This document shows, one piece after another, positions 8,201 to 10,000 of a stretch of 10,000 bases of DNA. This DNA comes from Kiritimatiellota bacterium (GTDB lineage Bacteria > Verrucomicrobiota > Kiritimatiellia > JAAZAB01). Location: positions 1 through 10,000 of the forward strand of contig VSJD01000052.1 of assembly GCA_008636095.1 (NCBI GenBank), written 5' to 3'. Numbering within the stretch: position 1 is the stretch's first letter; the number at the start of each line of letters is the position of its first letter. A program made the position numbers and the translations under genes. The notes below the pieces were generated by a model that was given only the letters and a program-made list of their open reading frames with translations, did not search any database and had not been told where the DNA came from.

Positions 8201-8490
8201 CAACTGGCCAGAATGAGTTCCATGACCAGCCTGCGGAGTCGCGTCAGCCGCTCCGACTCGGTCACAACCTCCAGGCCTTCCGCCGCCGGCAAGGTGCAAG
8301 ACGTGGTCACTTTACGGCGTCCACCCCGGCCGATGATCTCGACCAGGCACAGGCGGCAGGCGCCATAATCCGAGAGACTGTCGTGATGGCAGAGCGACGG
8401 AATCCAGACGCCGTTTGCCCGGGCAATCCCGAGAACAGATGCGCCACTCTCCGCCTGAACTTTCACGCCGTTAATGGATAAAGTAATCAT
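5242..8490 (-). CDS. hdrA: HdrA-type electron-bifurcating flavoprotein fused to NuoG-like [2Fe-2S] module, two HdrA-like repeats
   Basis: A 1082-residue protein, much longer than single HdrA. I chose the ATG at 8490 because it overlaps the NuoF-like stop (ATGA) and begins a NuoG-type [2Fe-2S] domain; GGTGA lies 7 bases upstream. Order: [2Fe-2S] with Cys34, 45, 48, 65; a ferredoxin site Cys125/128/131/135; the HdrA inserted ferredoxin domain with Cys166/169/172/176 and Cys229/237/240/244; repeat 1 (about 262-505) with [30 protein letters not shown] and [16 protein letters not shown]; then repeat 2 (about 527-990) starting at [17 protein letters not shown], with [15 protein letters not shown], the FAD motif [12 protein letters not shown] (672-683) and [18 protein letters not shown]; and finally a 2[4Fe-4S] ferredoxin domain (Cys1013-1023 and 1050-1060). 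Repeat 1 lacks the CHCG and GGGxxG regions; repeat 2 lacks the cysteine insert. The FAD of repeat 2 is the expected bifurcation centre. Fusion to a NuoG-like head suggests direct docking with the NuoF-like subunit. Confidence 0.93.
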   Translation of the reverse strand: MITLSINGVKVQAESGASVLGIARANGVWIPSLCHHDSLSDYGACRLCLVEIIGRGGRRKVTTSCTLPAAEGLEVVTESERLTRLRRLVMELILASCPQSPAVLELAEKMGVKSGRLETNPANDCILCGLCVRACREISQAEAISFGNRGVERKVTTPFGELSHRCVLCGACVFVCPTGSRLLNLAKIAGEEPRALLSRFDAELTSTGAISRPFPQAVPNVPAINPLACLKLNRDACGLCEKICEAKAICYQDADRLRKLDVGAIIAAPGFEPFVPDHDYGQGYTTNPDVVTSMEFERMLSASGPFGGHVVRPSDGRAPRRIAFLQCVGSRDVSCRNGYCSSVCCMYAVKEAIIAKEHQSKVEPTIFVMDIRAFGKDFDKFVERAKSEYGIVFKYSRVADVVRDEKTGENEVVFTDESGRLQRERFDLVILSVGLEPSADMRRLARALGVNMNAFGFIWTEPLRPLATSRAGLFAAGAATGPKDIPETVIQASAAACEAARLLAPARNTLVTAKTYPPERNIAGEPVRVGVFICHCGINIAGVVDVPFVKDYAATLPGVAYADHNLYTCSQDTQKLIKQCIEEHRLNRVVVASCSPRTHEALFQETMRESGLNPHLFVMANIRDQCSWVHQRDPQGATEKAQDLVRMAVAMARLAAPLKSVALPVTPTALVMGGGLSGMTAALAIADQGFKVCLVEKDKELGGNLRKLQKTLDGQDLQALLSATIGRVRNHSNIQSHVGAALREIKGFVGNYESALSDGAVFKHGAIVVATGALEYQPKEYGFGQHKNIITQLELGRRLEQGLKNEPSSVVMIQCVGSREEPRLYCSRVCCSKAVQNAIRLKALYPRADVHVLYRDMRTYGLREPYYADARDQGVLFTRFDLSARPEVTWNGKGGAPTVSVKDPILGQTMTLEPDLLVLSTGMIADSEANDALAKQLKVPLNQDGFFLEAHVKLRPVEFATDGIYVAGLAHAPKSADESTAQALAAASRACVLLSRRELEAHGTIGDVDAERCVACGLCEKICAFGAITLEVQRIGRSDRLLAKINPALCKGCGACSASCRCGAITLRGFTDEQIMAEISAL

Positions 8491-10000
8491 TCCACTTTCA
8501 CCGCGTCGAACTTGCACGCTTCCTGGCACTGGCCGCACTTGACACAAACGGCCGGGTCAATTAAATGCGCCTGTTTTTTTTCACCGGCGATGGCATTGAC
8601 CGGACAGGCGCGGCGGCACGCGCCGCAACCGATGCACTTGTCGGCCAAAATCCGGTATTGCACGAGCGCCGGGCACACGCCGGCCGGACATTTCTTGTCG
8701 CGGATATGGGCCTCGTATTCCTCCCGAAAATAGCGCAGGGTGGATATAACCGGATTAGGCGCCGAGGTGCCCAATCCGCACAGCGAGGCATTGGCAATCA
8801 CGTCGCTCAAATCTTCCAGCAGTTCAATATCCCCTTCCCGACCCTTACCCGCACAGATCCGGTTGAGCACCTGCCCCATTTGCTTCAATCCTTCCCGGCA
8901 GGACGTGCACTTGCCGCAGGATTCATCCATGAGAAATTCCGTGAAATAGCGCGCCACGTCCACCATGCATGCGCTGTTGTCCATGACGATCATACCGCCG
9001 GACCCCATCATGGATCCGGCCTGAGTCAGCGAATCAAAATCAACGGGAATATCCATCAATGCCGCCGGGATACAGCCGCCGCTGGGTCCGCCGGTTTGGA
9101 CGGCCTTCAACTGTTTTCCTTCCGGTACGCCGCCGCCGATCTCGCCGACAATATCCTTGAGCTTGATGCCCATCGGCACTTCGACCAGCCCCGACACCCT
9201 GACATTGCCAACGAGCGAAAAGACCTTGGTCCCGGTGCTCTGGGGCGTGCCTATGGCGGCAAACCATTCCGCGCCGCGCATGACGATGGCCGGGACATTC
9301 GCCCAGGTTTCCACATTATTGAGGACCGTCGGCTTCTCCCACAGGCCGCTTTCAGCCATGTGGATGTGCTTGGCCCGCGGCTCGCCCGGATTGCCTTCGA
9401 TCGAGGCGATCAGCGCACTGGATTCGCCGCACACGAAGGCGCCGCTGCCCCGGGCGATATGAACGTCAAAATCGAACCCCGAACCCAGAATGTTTTTCCC
9501 CAGCAGGCCACAAGCGCGTGCCTGGGCAATGGCCTGCTCGAGTTGAACGATCGCCAGCGGGTACTCCGTGCGAATATAAACGTAGCCCTCGCAGGCGCCA
9601 ATGGCATAGGCGCCGATGGTCATGCCTTCCAGCACGCTGTGGGGATCGCCCTCCATGACGCTCCGGTCCATATAGGCGCCGGGATCGCCTTCGTCCGCAT
9701 TGCAGATGACGTATTTCACCGGCGCCTTGACTTCATGGCAGGACTGCCATTTGCGGCCCGTCTGAAATCCGCCGCCGCCCCGGCCGCGCAACCCTGACTT
9801 CGTCACCTCGCCGATGATCCGCTCCGGAGGCATGGACGCCAGCGCTTTGGCCAGGGCGTAATAACCACCCCGGGCAATGTATTCTTCGATATGATCCAGG
9901 TCAATGAAGCCGCAATTGCGCAGGGCAATTTTCACCTGCCGGGCGAAAAACGGATGACGCGCATATTCCACGACCCCCGCATAGGCGCCGTTCCCCAGGG
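8487..10000 (-). CDS. nuoF: NuoF-like NADH-binding FMN/[4Fe-4S] subunit with C-terminal ferredoxin domain, partial (5' end beyond window)
   Basis: The frame is open to base 10000. The GTG at 9971 is not the real start, because the residues around it ([18 protein letters not shown]) belong inside the HndC/HydB-type NuoF family, which has an N-terminal thioredoxin-like [2Fe-2S] extension. Counted from the codon ending at 9971: FMN/NADH loop [16 protein letters not shown] (60-75), [15 protein letters not shown] (90-104), [13 protein letters not shown] (181-193), and [19 protein letters not shown] (209-227). The N3-type cluster is Cys352/355/358 ([12 protein letters not shown]) plus Cys398. After CPAGVC (428-433) comes a ferredoxin domain with Cys446/449/452/456 and Cys476/479/482/486. 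The expected role is NADH oxidation or NAD+ reduction at FMN, with electrons passed to the HdrA fusion. Complex I NuoF lacks this ferredoxin tail, whereas bifurcating hydrogenase and formate dehydrogenase subunits have it. It is the first operon gene visible; more genes may lie upstream. Confidence 0.93.
   Translation of the reverse strand, partial: LGNGAYAGVVEYARHPFFARQVKIALRNCGFIDLDHIEEYIARGGYYALAKALASMPPERIIGEVTKSGLRGRGGGGFQTGRKWQSCHEVKAPVKYVICNADEGDPGAYMDRSVMEGDPHSVLEGMTIGAYAIGACEGYVYIRTEYPLAIVQLEQAIAQARACGLLGKNILGSGFDFDVHIARGSGAFVCGESSALIASIEGNPGEPRAKHIHMAESGLWEKPTVLNNVETWANVPAIVMRGAEWFAAIGTPQSTGTKVFSLVGNVRVSGLVEVPMGIKLKDIVGEIGGGVPEGKQLKAVQTGGPSGGCIPAALMDIPVDFDSLTQAGSMMGSGGMIVMDNSACMVDVARYFTEFLMDESCGKCTSCREGLKQMGQVLNRICAGKGREGDIELLEDLSDVIANASLCGLGTSAPNPVISTLRYFREEYEAHIRDKKCPAGVCPALVQYRILADKCIGCGACRRACPVNAIAGEKKQAHLIDPAVCVKCGQCQEACKFDAVKVE

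Noticed and set aside
8491..8547. 19-codon N-terminal extension of the HdrA fusion
   Set aside because: It lies inside the ferredoxin tail of the NuoF-like gene; the ATG at 8490 starts the [2Fe-2S] domain directly and overlaps the stop as ATGA.
8565..9797. 410-codon open frame on the plus strand
   Set aside because: It is antisense to the NuoF-like gene, whose motifs are unmistakable. The translation has no recognisable domain and is rich in Ala, Arg, His and Gly, as expected from the complement of a GC-rich coding frame.
1..10000. CRISPR arrays, tRNA or rRNA genes, insertion sequences, in-frame selenocysteine codons
   Set aside because: No spaced direct repeats, no cloverleaf or rRNA-like segments and no transposase motifs were seen, and all redox-gene frames are uninterrupted.

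Overview
The window is read almost entirely on the minus strand. It holds seven protein genes and one short intergenic gap. The set of iron-sulfur and flavin electron-transfer proteins points to an anaerobic bacterium. The secreted glycoside-hydrolase-like protein at the left is of a kind often met in Planctomycetota, Verrucomicrobiota, Kiritimatiellota and Lentisphaerota. That lineage suggestion is a weak inference; no marker gene is present.

Bases 1971-10000 carry a six-gene operon transcribed right to left: a NuoF-like NADH/FMN subunit (its N-terminus lies beyond base 10000); a 1082-residue HdrA-type flavoprotein fused to a NuoG-like N-terminal module; an MvhD-type [2Fe-2S] protein; and three proteins resembling the FlxC, FlxB and FlxA / sulfhydrogenase beta-gamma families. 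Four of the five junctions are 4-base ATGA stop-start overlaps and the fifth is a 23-base overlap, so translation is very probably coupled and the products probably form one complex. The expected chemistry is flavin-based electron bifurcation or confurcation. NADH would be handled by the NuoF-like subunit, the HdrA FAD would be the branching centre, MvhD and the two dicluster proteins would be the wire, and the FlxA-like FAD protein would be a second pyridine-nucleotide site. No HdrB or HdrC, hydrogenase, formate dehydrogenase or aldehyde oxidoreductase catalytic subunit lies inside the window.

Bases 1827-1970 are a short intergenic region with a candidate promoter and a strong Shine-Dalgarno site for the next gene, also on the minus strand. 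Bases 1-1826 hold the 5' part of that gene: an exported protein with a signal peptide, a beta-rich middle and a TIM-barrel-like region. It runs off the left edge. It is easily missed because its stop codon lies outside the window; I translated it by hand and found 608 codons without a stop.

The most interesting object is the HdrA fusion. It contains two HdrA-like repeats that have lost complementary parts, inside an operon with two nicotinamide-nucleotide modules and no HdrBC.
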